A DNA stretch of 64,000 nucleotides, taken from NCBI RefSeq assembly GCF_025398155.2, contig NZ_CP104562.2:5270001-5334000 (forward strand), read 5' to 3'. Position 1 is the first letter of the stretch. Each line of letters opens with the position of its first letter. Of the stretch, positions 45,815 to 54,839 are shown in pieces. A program made the position numbers and the translations under genes. The DNA comes from Roseateles amylovorans (GTDB lineage: Bacteria > Pseudomonadota > Gammaproteobacteria > Burkholderiales > Burkholderiaceae_C). Below the pieces are notes generated by a model. That model ran no database searches. It saw only the letters and a list, made by a program, of their open reading frames with translations, and was not told where the DNA came from.

Positions 45815-46657
45815 ATGTCTTCCGACCTTGGCTTCGTCGTCCTGAACTACGTCAACCACGACGAAACGGTGCGTTGCGTCGACAGCATCCTCGCCTTGAA
45901 GGGTGATGCACCGGTTGTCGTGGTCGACAACGCCTCGCCGAATGGCGCGTTCGACGTGCTTGCTCGGCATTTCGCCGGGCATGCCCGGGTCAGCGTGCTT
46001 CAGTCGGGACGCAATGGTGGCTATTCTGCAGGCAACAACGTCGGCATCCGCGCGCTGCGGGAGAGGGGCATCCTCAACGTCGTGATCGCCACCAGCGACA
46101 CGCGCGTCGAATCGCCCGATCTGGCTGCGCGTTGCTTGGCCGCGCGCGACGCCGGTATTGCGGTGGTTGGCCCGTATGTGCGCGGCGACGAACCCGGTTC
46201 TGACAACCCGATGCTGCGACGCCTGACGCTGCAGTACATCGCGGCCATCCATCTGGGCAAACTCTGGACGGCGATGAAGGCGGTGGCACTGGGCACCATG
46301 CTCAAGCCCCGTGCCACACGAACATCGGATCCGTCCGGCAAGGACGCGCCAGCCGGGATCTCCGACGTCTACATGGTCCACGGCTGCTTCTTGTTCCTGT
46401 CCGAACACTATCTGCGCGACTTCGGCGAACTGGACGAGGACATCTTCATGTATGGCGAGGAGGACCTGATCGCCTTCAACTGCGTCCGCCGCGGCCTTCG
46501 CGTGGTCTACGACCCGCGCATGGTGATCTATCACGGCGATGCCAAGAGCACGAGCCCGGGCGAGTTCCGCCTGCGCGCGGTCGCGGCATCGATGGCCACG
46601 CTGCGCCGCAAGATGCGCTTCAGATCGCTGCTTCATGCATACCTCCGTTCTCACTGA
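45815..46657 (+). CDS. glycosyltransferase, GT2 family
   Basis: GT-A type inverting glycosyltransferase, 280 residues. The N-terminal strand FVVLNYVNHDETVRCVDSIL and the acidic donor site VVVDNASPNGAF are visible. SGRNGGYSAGNNVGIRAL and EDIFMYGEEDLIAF fit the rhamnosyltransferase-like GT2 group. The conserved acidic pair in EEDL probably supplies the base. Its 3' end overlaps the next gene by 23 bases. The donor and acceptor are not known. Confidence 0.85.
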   Translation: MSSDLGFVVLNYVNHDETVRCVDSILALKGDAPVVVVDNASPNGAFDVLARHFAGHARVSVLQSGRNGGYSAGNNVGIRALRERGILNVVIATSDTRVESPDLAARCLAARDAGIAVVGPYVRGDEPGSDNPMLRRLTLQYIAAIHLGKLWTAMKAVALGTMLKPRATRTSDPSGKDAPAGISDVYMVHGCFLFLSEHYLRDFGELDEDIFMYGEEDLIAFNCVRRGLRVVYDPRMVIYHGDAKSTSPGEFRLRAVAASMATLRRKMRFRSLLHAYLRSH

Positions 46658-47945
46658 ATTGCCTCAGCCGGCATCCACGCCCGGCCTGCACCTGAAGAAG
46701 CTGCTGTTGCTGGCGGCCTGCGGCTCACTGGGCTTCTATCCGCTGCTGGAGCAGTTCATTGCGCCGGTGCTGGTGCTGTCATTTGCGCTGGTCGCCCTAG
46801 TGGCCGGTGTCGGCCTGTTGCATCGCCGGCTGCGCCTGCCATATACCTTCATGTTCAGCATCTGGGCGGCGCTGCTGGTCGTCTACGTCGGCTGGTCTTG
46901 CGTCGCGCTCGTACACGGCAATCCGAACCAGTACATCGTCACCGATTCAGCCGGCTTCCTGCTCTACATCTTCGTGCTGCCGGTGCTCTACCTGCTAGTC
47001 ACGCAGTACGGCCTGCAGCGGTCGTTCTTCAGGATGATCGATCAGCTCTCGATCGCGATCGCGGTGCTCAGCGTCACTCTTGCCGTCGGATTCTTCGTGA
47101 TCTTCGGATCGGTCGAGACCGACTCGCTACTGCTGGTCAACGCCTTCCTTAAGGGACTCGGCCTGTCCTGGAAGATCGACAGCAACTCCGGCGCGCTAGG
47201 TCTCTATACCAACATTGCCCACCTGATGATGCTGGGTCTGGCTCTGTCGCTGTACCGTTTCTCACTGACGCAGCGACGTCGGGAACTGATGTTGTCGCTG
47301 ATGTACGTGATCGCGTTGCTTTTGGACGGCCGCCGTGCCCTGGTGATCGCCACCGCACTACAACTGCTCATCGTCACGCCCAAACTGCTGATGACCTTGC
47401 CGCCCCGGCCCCGCCGGCGCTTGGTGCTGGGTTCGCTGCTGGCACTGATACTCGCCGTCGGGGCCAACCTCGACTGGATACAGCAGCGTTTCGAGTTCTC
47501 CGACAACGACATCTCCTCGGCCGAGCGCTATGCCCAGATCCCGGCCCTGCTGGACAAGATCGCCGAGAATCCGGTTCTGGGCGGAGGTTTCGGCACCGTC
47601 GCCGCTTACATCCGCAGCGACGAGCGCCCGTTCAGTTACGAGGTCGACTTCCTCGCCACGCTGATGAAGCTGGGCCTTGTCGGCGGTGCGCTGTATTTCG
47701 GCAGCTACGTCTTCAGCGTGCTCCAGGCGCGCCGCATCCGCGATCCCCTGGGGCTGTTCCTGATGTCCGCGGGTTTCCCTTTCCTCTTCTACATGGGCAC
47801 CAACGGCAACCAGGCGATGTCTACCGACAGCGCGGTGTTCCACGTTTACCTGTTCCTGCTGATCGCCTTCGCTTGCGAGCATCGACACGCAAACGTACCG
47901 ACCCCGTCGGCCGCCCGGCTGCAGCAACCGCTCGCGCCGACCTGA
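46635..47945 (+). CDS. O-antigen polymerase/ligase family protein (Wzy/WaaL-like)
   Basis: Polytopic membrane protein of 436 residues with about 11 hydrophobic helices and a large periplasmic loop, as in Wzy_C/O-antigen ligase proteins. The C-terminal part holds GGGFGTVAAYIRSDERPFSYEVDFLATLMKLGL (split here as consecutive segments), matching the ligase-type loop with Arg and His/Glu. It is the only polymerase candidate in the window. It starts inside the GT2 gene (ATG 46635). Confidence 0.82.
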   Translation: MHTSVLTELPQPASTPGLHLKKLLLLAACGSLGFYPLLEQFIAPVLVLSFALVALVAGVGLLHRRLRLPYTFMFSIWAALLVVYVGWSCVALVHGNPNQYIVTDSAGFLLYIFVLPVLYLLVTQYGLQRSFFRMIDQLSIAIAVLSVTLAVGFFVIFGSVETDSLLLVNAFLKGLGLSWKIDSNSGALGLYTNIAHLMMLGLALSLYRFSLTQRRRELMLSLMYVIALLLDGRRALVIATALQLLIVTPKLLMTLPPRPRRRLVLGSLLALILAVGANLDWIQQRFEFSDNDISSAERYAQIPALLDKIAENPVLGGGFGTVAAYIRSDERPFSYEVDFLATLMKLGLVGGALYFGSYVFSVLQARRIRDPLGLFLMSAGFPFLFYMGTNGNQAMSTDSAVFHVYLFLLIAFACEHRHANVPTPSAARLQQPLAPT

Positions 47946-47960
47946 GCCGCCATCCACGTC

Positions 47961-49106
47961 ATGCAGACCGTCCTGATCTTCGTCCCCAACTATTTCCCCG
48001 GCTACATGTCCGGCGGCATCGCGCGCACGGTGCTGAACACGGTCGAGTGGCTGGGCGATGAGTTTTCGTTTCTCATCGTCACGCGCGATCGAGACCTGGG
48101 CTCGGACCAGCCCTACGACCTGCCCCGCGGCAAATGGGTGCCGATGGGTCGCTCCCACGTGCGATACCTCGCGCCGGACGAGCTGGGCCTTTCCGCCCTT
48201 GCCGATCTTGTCAACGGCACACCGCACGACATCCTTCACCTGAACAGTTTCTTCGACCCCATCTTTACCATCAAGCTGCTGCTGCTGATGCGACTCGGCC
48301 GTATCCAGCCGCGGCGCGTCGTGATGTCGCCGCGCGGCGAGTTCGTCGAAGGACCGCTACGCATCAAATATCCGAAGAAGAAACTCTACATTGAACTCTC
48401 GCGTTTGGCCGGCTTTTACGGCCGTAACATGCGATGGCACGCTTCGAGTCCGCACGAAGCGCAAGGCATCGTGAAGGCGATGCGGCTGCCGGGCGAGCGC
48501 GTGAGATCCGCCATCGACCTGCCGATTCGCGACGCCGCCGCCTTTGCCTCCGAATCGCCGCCGCAGTCGCGACTGCGGGTCGTCTTCCTATCACGCCTGA
48601 CCCGCGAGAAGAACCTCGACGGCGCGCTGCGCATCCTGCAGCGCGTGCGCAGTGAGATCGACTTCGACATCATCGGCCCGCAGGAAGACCCAGCGTACTG
48701 GTCCGAATGTGACGCCCTGCTGAAGCAGTTGCCCCTACAGGTCCATGCCCGCTACCTTGGACCCGTCGCACCCGAGGAGGTCTTCCAGTGCCTGGCCGGC
48801 TACGACGTGTTCCTGTTCCCGTCCCACGGCGAGAATTACGGCCACGTCATTGCGGAATCGATCGCCGTCGGCACCCGCGTGCTGATCAGCCAGAACACCC
48901 CGTGGCGCGACCTCGCGACCGACGGCGTCGGCTGGGACCTTGCCCTCGCCGACCCCGACGCCTTCGCCCGAGTGCTGGACGAACTCGCGGACCAGCCGCC
49001 GGAGGCGCGTGCCGCCGTGCGCCCTGCCGTGCGACAGGCCGCCGCCGCACGCCTGTCCGACCCCGTCGCGCTCGAAAACAATCGCACCCTCTACTCGACC
49101 ATCTGA
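47961..49106 (+). CDS. glycosyltransferase, GT4 family
   Basis: GT-B glycosyltransferase of 381 residues. The N-terminal NYFPGYMSGGIARTVLNTVEW has the glycine-rich acceptor loop. The donor domain includes RVVFLSRLTREKNLDGALRIL and the conserved FLFPSHGENYGHVIAESIAVG with the Glu/His pair. The sequence family resembles transferases of polysaccharide loci annotated as WbuB-like or capsular GT4. The start codon ATG 47961 follows the preceding stop by 15 bases. Confidence 0.85.
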   Translation: MQTVLIFVPNYFPGYMSGGIARTVLNTVEWLGDEFSFLIVTRDRDLGSDQPYDLPRGKWVPMGRSHVRYLAPDELGLSALADLVNGTPHDILHLNSFFDPIFTIKLLLLMRLGRIQPRRVVMSPRGEFVEGPLRIKYPKKKLYIELSRLAGFYGRNMRWHASSPHEAQGIVKAMRLPGERVRSAIDLPIRDAAAFASESPPQSRLRVVFLSRLTREKNLDGALRILQRVRSEIDFDIIGPQEDPAYWSECDALLKQLPLQVHARYLGPVAPEEVFQCLAGYDVFLFPSHGENYGHVIAESIAVGTRVLISQNTPWRDLATDGVGWDLALADPDAFARVLDELADQPPEARAAVRPAVRQAAAARLSDPVALENNRTLYSTI

Positions 49107-49127
49107 ATTTCCCAGGGACTGTCCGCC

Positions 49128-50267
49128 GTGTCACAACAGAACTACCGCATCTGCGCCAACTGCATCATGGACACCAGCGATGCGGGCATCAGCTTCGATG
49201 CCCGCGGCTGGTGCGACTACTGCAACAACTATCACGACAACATCCTGCCGAACTGGCACACGGACGAGCGTGGTCAAGCCGAGATCGACACCATGGTCGC
49301 CAAGATCCGCAAGGATGGTGAGGGCCGTGAGTACGACTCGCTGCTGGGCATCAGCGGCGGCGTGGACAGCTCCTATCTGGCCTATCTAGCCAAGGAGAAA
49401 TTCGGGCTGCGCCCCTTGATCTTTCACGTCGACGCTGGCTGGAATTCGCAGCAGGCGGTTCACAACATCGAGCGGATCGTCGAAGGCCTCGGCCTGCATC
49501 TGCACACCGAGGTGATCAACTGGCAAGAAATGAAGGACCTGCAACTGGCGTATTTCAAAGCACAGGTACCCCATCTGGACACGCCGCAGGACCACGCCTT
49601 TTTCGCCTCGCTGTACAACTTCGCGGCCAAGCACAAGATCAAGTACATCCTCAACGGCGGAAATTACTCCACCGAGTGCGTGCGCGAGCCGCTCGAATGG
49701 GCCTATCACGCCTCGGACCTCGTGCAGCTCAAGGACATTCACAGCCGGTTCGGCAAGCGTCCGCTGAAGACCTTCCCGCTGTCGGACATCTTCACCTACA
49801 AGCTCTACTACCGCTACATCAAGGGCGTGCAGGTCTGGCGGCCGCTGAACTGCGTGCCTTACATCAAGGACGAGGCTATGCAGCTGCTAATCGACAAGTT
49901 TGGCTGGCAGAAGTACGCCCACAAGCATTACGAGTCGCGTTTTACGCGTTTCTACGAAGGCTATTGGCAGCCGACCAAGTTCGGCTATGACAAGCGCCGC
50001 GCCCATTTCTCCAGTCTGATCCTGACCAATCAGATGTCGCGCGACGAGGCACTGGAGAAGATTGCCAAGCCCGCCTATGACGAGGCCACGATTGCGCAGG
50101 ACTTCGAGTACATCGCCACCAAGCTCGATATCTCGGTCGAGGAACTGCGCGCCCTGCACGACGGCCCAAACAAGAGCTGGCGCGATTACAAGTCCCGCCA
50201 GGGTTTGATCGACCTGGGTACCAAGGTCATGCGCGCGGTCGGCGTTCAGCGGGCGATCATCCGATGA
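49128..50267 (+). CDS. N-acetyl sugar amidotransferase, WbpG/PseA-like
   Basis: ATP-pyrophosphatase-type enzyme of 379 residues that installs an acetamidino group on a sugar. The PP-loop is ISGGVDSSYLAYLA (75-88). Two Cys pairs, C9/C12 (CANC) and C29/C32 (CDYC), form a likely zinc site. NGGNYSTECVREPLEW and the FGWQKYAHKHYESRFTRFYEGYW region are characteristic of WbpG/PseA. It starts with GTG 49128. With the HisH2 and HisF2 proteins that follow, it mirrors the wbpG-hisH2-hisF2 trio of Pseudomonas aeruginosa O5. Confidence 0.9.
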   Translation: MSQQNYRICANCIMDTSDAGISFDARGWCDYCNNYHDNILPNWHTDERGQAEIDTMVAKIRKDGEGREYDSLLGISGGVDSSYLAYLAKEKFGLRPLIFHVDAGWNSQQAVHNIERIVEGLGLHLHTEVINWQEMKDLQLAYFKAQVPHLDTPQDHAFFASLYNFAAKHKIKYILNGGNYSTECVREPLEWAYHASDLVQLKDIHSRFGKRPLKTFPLSDIFTYKLYYRYIKGVQVWRPLNCVPYIKDEAMQLLIDKFGWQKYAHKHYESRFTRFYEGYWQPTKFGYDKRRAHFSSLILTNQMSRDEALEKIAKPAYDEATIAQDFEYIATKLDISVEELRALHDGPNKSWRDYKSRQGLIDLGTKVMRAVGVQRAIIR

Positions 50268-50875
50268 TCAAGATCATCGATTACGGCCTGGGGAACATCT
50301 TGGCCTTCCAGAACATGTACAAGCGGCTCAACGTCCCGGTGGGGCTCGCGAAGACGGTAGATGACCTGGAAGGCGCCACACGCCTGATCCTGCCGGGCGT
50401 GGGTGCCTTTGACCACGCCATGGAGGAATTGGAACGTTCTGGCATGCGTTCTCGCCTAGACGATCTGGTGCTGGGCAAGAAGATTCCTGTGTTGGGCATC
50501 TGCGTCGGTATGCAGATGCTCGCCGAACGAAGCGATGAGGGTGCGCGGGCGGGGCTCGGCTGGATCCGTGGCGAAGTCAAAGGCTTCAAGGGCCTGAACC
50601 AGCCTGACTTGCTGCTCCCGCACATGGGATGGAACGATGTGCATCCGGCCGCTGACCACCGCTTGTTCACCCATCTGACCACCGACGCGCGTTTCTACTT
50701 CCTGCACTCGTTCTACTTCGAATGCTCGGATCCAGCGCATGTTGCAGCGGTATCGAGGTATGGCAAGGAGTTCAGTTGCGCCGTCAGCGCCGGTAATATC
50801 CACGGCGTCCAGTTCCACCCGGAGAAGAGCCACCATTTCGGCGCCCAGCTCCTGAAAAACTTCTCGGAGCTCTGA
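50264..50875 (+). CDS. hisH: HisH2-type glutaminase subunit for acetamidino modification
   Basis: Class I glutamine amidotransferase of 203 residues that releases ammonia for a synthase partner. The nucleophile Cys80 is in VLGICVGMQMLAERS, and the His-Glu pair is in GVQFHPEKSHHFG (about 183-195). The N-terminal strand IKIIDYGLGNILAFQNM is typical HisH. Sequence matches histidine-pathway HisH, but the context places it with the amidotransferase and HisF2. It overlaps the preceding gene by ATGA. Confidence 0.88.
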   Translation: MIKIIDYGLGNILAFQNMYKRLNVPVGLAKTVDDLEGATRLILPGVGAFDHAMEELERSGMRSRLDDLVLGKKIPVLGICVGMQMLAERSDEGARAGLGWIRGEVKGFKGLNQPDLLLPHMGWNDVHPAADHRLFTHLTTDARFYFLHSFYFECSDPAHVAAVSRYGKEFSCAVSAGNIHGVQFHPEKSHHFGAQLLKNFSEL

Positions 50876-50876
50876 C

Positions 50877-51668
50877 ATGCTGCGTCCCCGCATCATTCCC
50901 TGCCTGCTGGTCCACGACGACGGCCTGGTCAAGACCGTCAAATTCAAGGACCCCAAATACGTGGGCGACCCGATCAACGCGGTCAAGATCTTCAACGAAA
51001 AGGAAGCGGACGAGCTGATCGTCCTGGACATCGACGCCACCGTGCAGGGCCGCGAACCCAACTTCCGCCTGATCGCGCAGTTCGCGGCGGAGTGCCGCAT
51101 GCCGCTGTGCTACGGCGGAGGCGTGCGTACCGTCGAGCAGGCCAAGCGCATCATCGGCTTGGGCGTTGAAAAGGTCGCACTGAGTGCCGCCGCCGTTGAA
51201 GATCCGATGTTGATCTCGCGCATCGCCGCCGAAGTCGGCAGCCAGAGCGTGGTGGTTGTGCTGGATGTGAAAAACAGCCTGTTCGGCAAGCAAGAGGTCT
51301 GGACACACAACGGGCGCAAGAACAGTGGCAAGTCCCCGGTGGAGCTTGCCAAGGACGCTGAGCGCCTGGGTGCCGGCGAAGTGGTCATCAATTCGATTGA
51401 TCGCGACGGCCAGATGAAGGGCTATGACTTGGCCCTCGCGCGCAAGATCCGTGACGTCACCCGATTGCCGATGTCGGTACTGGGCGGCGCGGGTTCGCTG
51501 CAGGATATCGGCGAGTTGATCAAGGGCTGCGGTGTCGTCGGCGCGTCGGCCGGCAGCTTTTTCGTCTTCAAGGGCCAGTACCGTGCTGTACTCATCAGTT
51601 ACCCTTCGCCGGAGCAGAAGGATGAACTTCTGCGTGCGTCGTTACCGGCCTCCGCAGCACGCGCATGA
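50877..51668 (+). CDS. hisF: HisF2/AglZ-type acetamidino-modification protein
   Basis: TIM-barrel protein of 263 residues homologous to imidazole glycerol phosphate synthase HisF. Canonical HisF begins CLDV with the catalytic Asp11; here residues 9-12 are CLLV, so Asp11 is replaced by Leu. The second catalytic Asp region (VVVLDVKNSL) is kept, as is NSIDRDGQMKGYDL. This loss fits a protein that channels ammonia from HisH2 to the WbpG-like amidotransferase rather than one that makes IGP. It begins 1 base after the hisH stop. Confidence 0.88.
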   Translation: MLRPRIIPCLLVHDDGLVKTVKFKDPKYVGDPINAVKIFNEKEADELIVLDIDATVQGREPNFRLIAQFAAECRMPLCYGGGVRTVEQAKRIIGLGVEKVALSAAAVEDPMLISRIAAEVGSQSVVVVLDVKNSLFGKQEVWTHNGRKNSGKSPVELAKDAERLGAGEVVINSIDRDGQMKGYDLALARKIRDVTRLPMSVLGGAGSLQDIGELIKGCGVVGASAGSFFVFKGQYRAVLISYPSPEQKDELLRASLPASAARA

Positions 51669-52933
51669 GGGTGTTGATCCTGAGCCAGCATTTCTGGCCT
51701 GAGACGTTTCGCATCAATGAAGTCGCGGAGTCGCTGATGGCGGCCGGCTGCGAGGTGACCGTGCTCACCGGACAGCCCAACTATCCCGAGGGTCGTGTCT
51801 TCGATGGCTATCGAGCCACGGCACTGACCGTCGAGACGCACCCGGCCGGCTATCAGATCCACCGCGTGCCGCTTTACCCACGTGGTATCGGCGGCGCCAA
51901 ACGGCTCGTCGCGAACTACCTCTCCTTCTTGGCGGCCGCCTCGGTACTGGGCCCGTGGTCGTTGCGTGGCCAAGCGTTCGACATCGTCTTCGTCTACGGC
52001 ACCTCCCCCATCCTCCAGGCCATCGCCGGAATCGTGCTCAAGCAAATCAAGCGCGCGAAACTGGTGACCTGGGTGCAGGATCTGTGGCCGCAGAGTTTGG
52101 AGGTCACCGGCTTCGTCCGCAATCCACGCCTGCTCGCCCTCGTGGCGACGGTGGTGCGCTGGATCTACCGGCGCCACGACCTGCTGTTGGTACAGTCACT
52201 TGCCTTCGAGCCGCCGGTCCGCGCGATGGCCGGCAAGACGCCTGTCGAATACCACCCGAATCCAGGCGAGGTCGCGTTCAGTTCGCCTACGGGCAGCGCG
52301 CCGCCGGCGCTCGCGCTGCCCGACGGTTTCAACGTCGTCTTTGCCGGAAACTTTGGCACCGTACAGGCACTGGAAACGGTCGTCGAGGCCGCATCGGTGC
52401 TAGCGGATCATTCTCCGGACATCCGCATCGTGATGATCGGTAGCGGCAGCCGGGGCCCATGGCTGGAAGCGGAAATCGAACGGCGCGGGCTGCGCAACCT
52501 GATGCTGGCGGGACGCTTTCCGCCGCAGGCGATGCCAGGCCTGCTCGACCAAGCCGCCGCAGTGTTGGTCAGCTTGAACTGTGGCGAGATTCTTTCGCAG
52601 ACCGTGCCGAGCAAGGTCCAGGCGTATCTCGCCGCCGGCCGGCCGATCATTGCCTCACTTGACGGAGAGGGGGCCCGCGTTGTCGAGGAGGCAGGCGCCG
52701 GCATCGCAGTACCAGCCGAGGATGCCACCGCGCTGGCCGAAGGCATACTTCGAATCCATGGTCTTGCGCCGGCCGCGCGAAGCGCCATGGGAGAGTCCGG
52801 CAGGCGGTATTACGAGCAACACTTCGCGCCGGAAGCGCTAGCCACCAAGTTGGCCGCCCGCTTCCAGCTGTTGGCGGCCGGCTCGCGCGGCGACAGGTCG
52901 TTCAACGACGCAAAAGACAGACATTCGACATGA
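51665..52933 (+). CDS. wbuB: WbuB-type glycosyltransferase (GT4), probable L-6-deoxy-HexNAc transferase
   Basis: GT-B glycosyltransferase of 422 residues resembling WbuB, which transfers L-fucosamine-type sugars. The N-terminus is VLILSQHFWPETFRINEVAESL, the acceptor region LTGQPNYPEGRVFDGYRA, and WVQDLWPQSLEVTGFVR is a family hallmark. The donor domain includes VVFAGNFGTVQALETVVEAA and the SQTVPSKVQAYLAAGRPII loop. Association with an RmlD-like reductase, FnlA and WecB supports this. Its ATG overlaps the hisF stop, and its TGA overlaps the next ATG. Confidence 0.87.
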   Translation: MRVLILSQHFWPETFRINEVAESLMAAGCEVTVLTGQPNYPEGRVFDGYRATALTVETHPAGYQIHRVPLYPRGIGGAKRLVANYLSFLAAASVLGPWSLRGQAFDIVFVYGTSPILQAIAGIVLKQIKRAKLVTWVQDLWPQSLEVTGFVRNPRLLALVATVVRWIYRRHDLLLVQSLAFEPPVRAMAGKTPVEYHPNPGEVAFSSPTGSAPPALALPDGFNVVFAGNFGTVQALETVVEAASVLADHSPDIRIVMIGSGSRGPWLEAEIERRGLRNLMLAGRFPPQAMPGLLDQAAAVLVSLNCGEILSQTVPSKVQAYLAAGRPIIASLDGEGARVVEEAGAGIAVPAEDATALAEGILRIHGLAPAARSAMGESGRRYYEQHFAPEALATKLAARFQLLAAGSRGDRSFNDAKDRHST

Positions 52934-53796
52934 CTTCTCCACTCCACATCCTGGTGATCGGGGCCTCCGGCATGCTTGGCAACGCCGTGCTGCGCGTGTT
53001 CGCCGAGAGCGACGGCTACCGGGCGTTCGGCTCGGCGCGCTCGGGTGCACTGCTGCGCAAGCTGCCCGCCCCCGTCCATCCGAACATCATCACCGGCATC
53101 GACGTCGACAATCCCGACAGCTTGGCGCGCCTGTTCGCCACCTCGCGGCCGGATGTCGTCATCAACTGCGTCGGTCTGATCAAGCAGTTGGCGGAAGCGG
53201 ATGATCCACTCGCCGCGATCCCGATCAACGCCTTGCTGCCTCACCGGCTGGCGCGCCTTTGCGAGGTGGCCGGCGCGCGGCTCGTCCACATGAGCACCGA
53301 CTGCGTCTTCTCTGGCAAGACCGGCAACTACCGCGAAGGCGACACGCCCGACGCGACCGACCTCTACGGCCGCAGCAAGCTGATGGGCGAGGTGGACTAC
53401 CCTAACGCCGTCACGCTGCGCACCTCCATCATTGGCCACGAGCTCGACAGCGCGAATGGCCTGGTTGGCTGGTTCCTGTCGCAAAGTGGCGCTATCAAGG
53501 GCTTCAATCGCGCCATCTTCTCCGGCTTGCCGACGGTAGAACTGGCCCGGGTGATCCGCGATCACGTACTGCCGCACCCCGAGCTGCGCGGTCTTTACCA
53601 CGTGTCGGCCGCCCCCATCGACAAGCACGCGCTATTGACGCTGGTTGCTCAGGCTTACGGCCGCGATACCGTGATCACGCCGGACGATCGCCTCGTGATC
53701 GATCGTTCGCTCGACTCCTCCCGCTTCCGCGAGGCAACCGGCTACCAGCCGCCGGCCTGGCCCGAACTCGTGCAGCGGATGCGCGCGTTCGGCTGA
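52930..53796 (+). CDS. RmlD-like dTDP-4-dehydrorhamnose reductase family protein
   Basis: Short-chain reductase of 288 residues. The cofactor loop is IGASGMLGNAVLRVF (10-24), and the catalytic Tyr-Lys pair is in ATDLYGRSKLMGE. STDCVFSGKTGNYREGD is the RmlD hallmark. It is shorter than bifunctional FnlB/WbjC (about 370 residues), and more like WbvR, which reduces the FnlA product in L-rhamnosamine/L-quinovosamine synthesis. It overlaps the upstream gene by ATGA and is 32 bases from fnlA. Confidence 0.83.
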   Translation: MTSPLHILVIGASGMLGNAVLRVFAESDGYRAFGSARSGALLRKLPAPVHPNIITGIDVDNPDSLARLFATSRPDVVINCVGLIKQLAEADDPLAAIPINALLPHRLARLCEVAGARLVHMSTDCVFSGKTGNYREGDTPDATDLYGRSKLMGEVDYPNAVTLRTSIIGHELDSANGLVGWFLSQSGAIKGFNRAIFSGLPTVELARVIRDHVLPHPELRGLYHVSAAPIDKHALLTLVAQAYGRDTVITPDDRLVIDRSLDSSRFREATGYQPPAWPELVQRMRAFG

Positions 53797-53828
53797 ACCC
53801 CGCTTTCACCGACGACCCGATTCCGACC

Positions 53829-54839
53829 ATGTTCAAAGACAAGACACTCCTCATCACTGGTGGCACGGGCAGCTTCGGCAATGCCGTGCTGCAGCGCTTC
53901 TTGCACTCTGACTTCTCGGAGATTCGCATTTTCTCGCGCGACGAGAAAAAGCAGGAAGACATGCGCATCGCGTTGAAGAACGACAAGGTGAAGTTCTACA
54001 TCGGTGATGTGCGTGACTACGACGCGATACACGACGCCCTGCGCGGTGTCGATTACGTCTTCCACGCCGCAGCGCTCAAGCAGGTCCCATCCTGTGAGTT
54101 CTATCCGATGGAGGCGGTACGCACCAACATCGTCGGCGCCGAGAACGTCATCCGGGCGGCGATTGCCAACGAGGTGAGCCGCTGTGTCGTTCTCAGTACC
54201 GACAAGGCCGTTTATCCGATCAATGCCATGGGTATGTCCAAAGCGATGATGGAGAAGGTCATGATCGCGAAGTCGCGCCTGTGCGATCCGGGCAAGACGG
54301 TGTTGAGCGCCACCCGCTACGGGAACGTGATGGCCTCCCGTGGCTCGGTGATACCCCTGTTCCTGGACCAATTGCGCGCGGGCAAGGCGCTGACCGTGAC
54401 CGATCCAGCAATGACACGCTTCCTGATGTCCCTAGAGGAGTCGGTCGACCTGGTGCTCTATGCCTTCGAGCATGCGCGGCCGGGTGATATCTTCGTGCAG
54501 AAGGCGCCGGCTTCGACCGTCGGTGACCTGGCACAAGCGCTGCGAGAACTGGTCAAGTCGCAAAGCGACATCAAGGTCATCGGCACCCGGCACGGCGAAA
54601 AGCTGTACGAGTCGCTGGTCTCTCGCGAAGAAATGGCACGCGCCGAGGACCTGGGTGGCTACTACCGCATCCCGGCAGATTCGCGCGACCTCAACTACGA
54701 CAAGTACTTCGTGCAGGGCGAAACCGAGATCTCCCGCATTGAGGATTACACCTCCCACAACACCCACCGACTGGACGTGGCTCAGGTCAAGGAAGTCCTG
54801 TTGAAGCTGGACATCGTGCAGGAGGCGCTCCGTGCTTAA
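53829..54839 (+). CDS. fnlA: UDP-GlcNAc 4,6-dehydratase/5-epimerase, FnlA/WbvB/CapE type
   Basis: Bifunctional inverting dehydratase of the FlaA1-like group, 336 residues. It converts UDP-GlcNAc to a 4-keto-6-deoxy L-sugar, the common start for UDP-L-FucNAc and UDP-L-QuiNAc. The cofactor loop ITGGTGSFGNAVLQRF (9-24), HAAALKQVPSCEFYPMEAV, and the catalytic STDKAVYPINAMGMSKAMMEK with a Met in place of Tyr are characteristic. It overlaps the next gene by 8 bases. Confidence 0.9.
   Translation: MFKDKTLLITGGTGSFGNAVLQRFLHSDFSEIRIFSRDEKKQEDMRIALKNDKVKFYIGDVRDYDAIHDALRGVDYVFHAAALKQVPSCEFYPMEAVRTNIVGAENVIRAAIANEVSRCVVLSTDKAVYPINAMGMSKAMMEKVMIAKSRLCDPGKTVLSATRYGNVMASRGSVIPLFLDQLRAGKALTVTDPAMTRFLMSLEESVDLVLYAFEHARPGDIFVQKAPASTVGDLAQALRELVKSQSDIKVIGTRHGEKLYESLVSREEMARAEDLGGYYRIPADSRDLNYDKYFVQGETEISRIEDYTSHNTHRLDVAQVKEVLLKLDIVQEALRA

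Noticed and set aside
50264..51668. Histidine biosynthesis operon fragment
   Set aside because: HisH and HisF homologues follow a WbpG-like amidotransferase, no other his genes are present, and HisF lacks Asp11.
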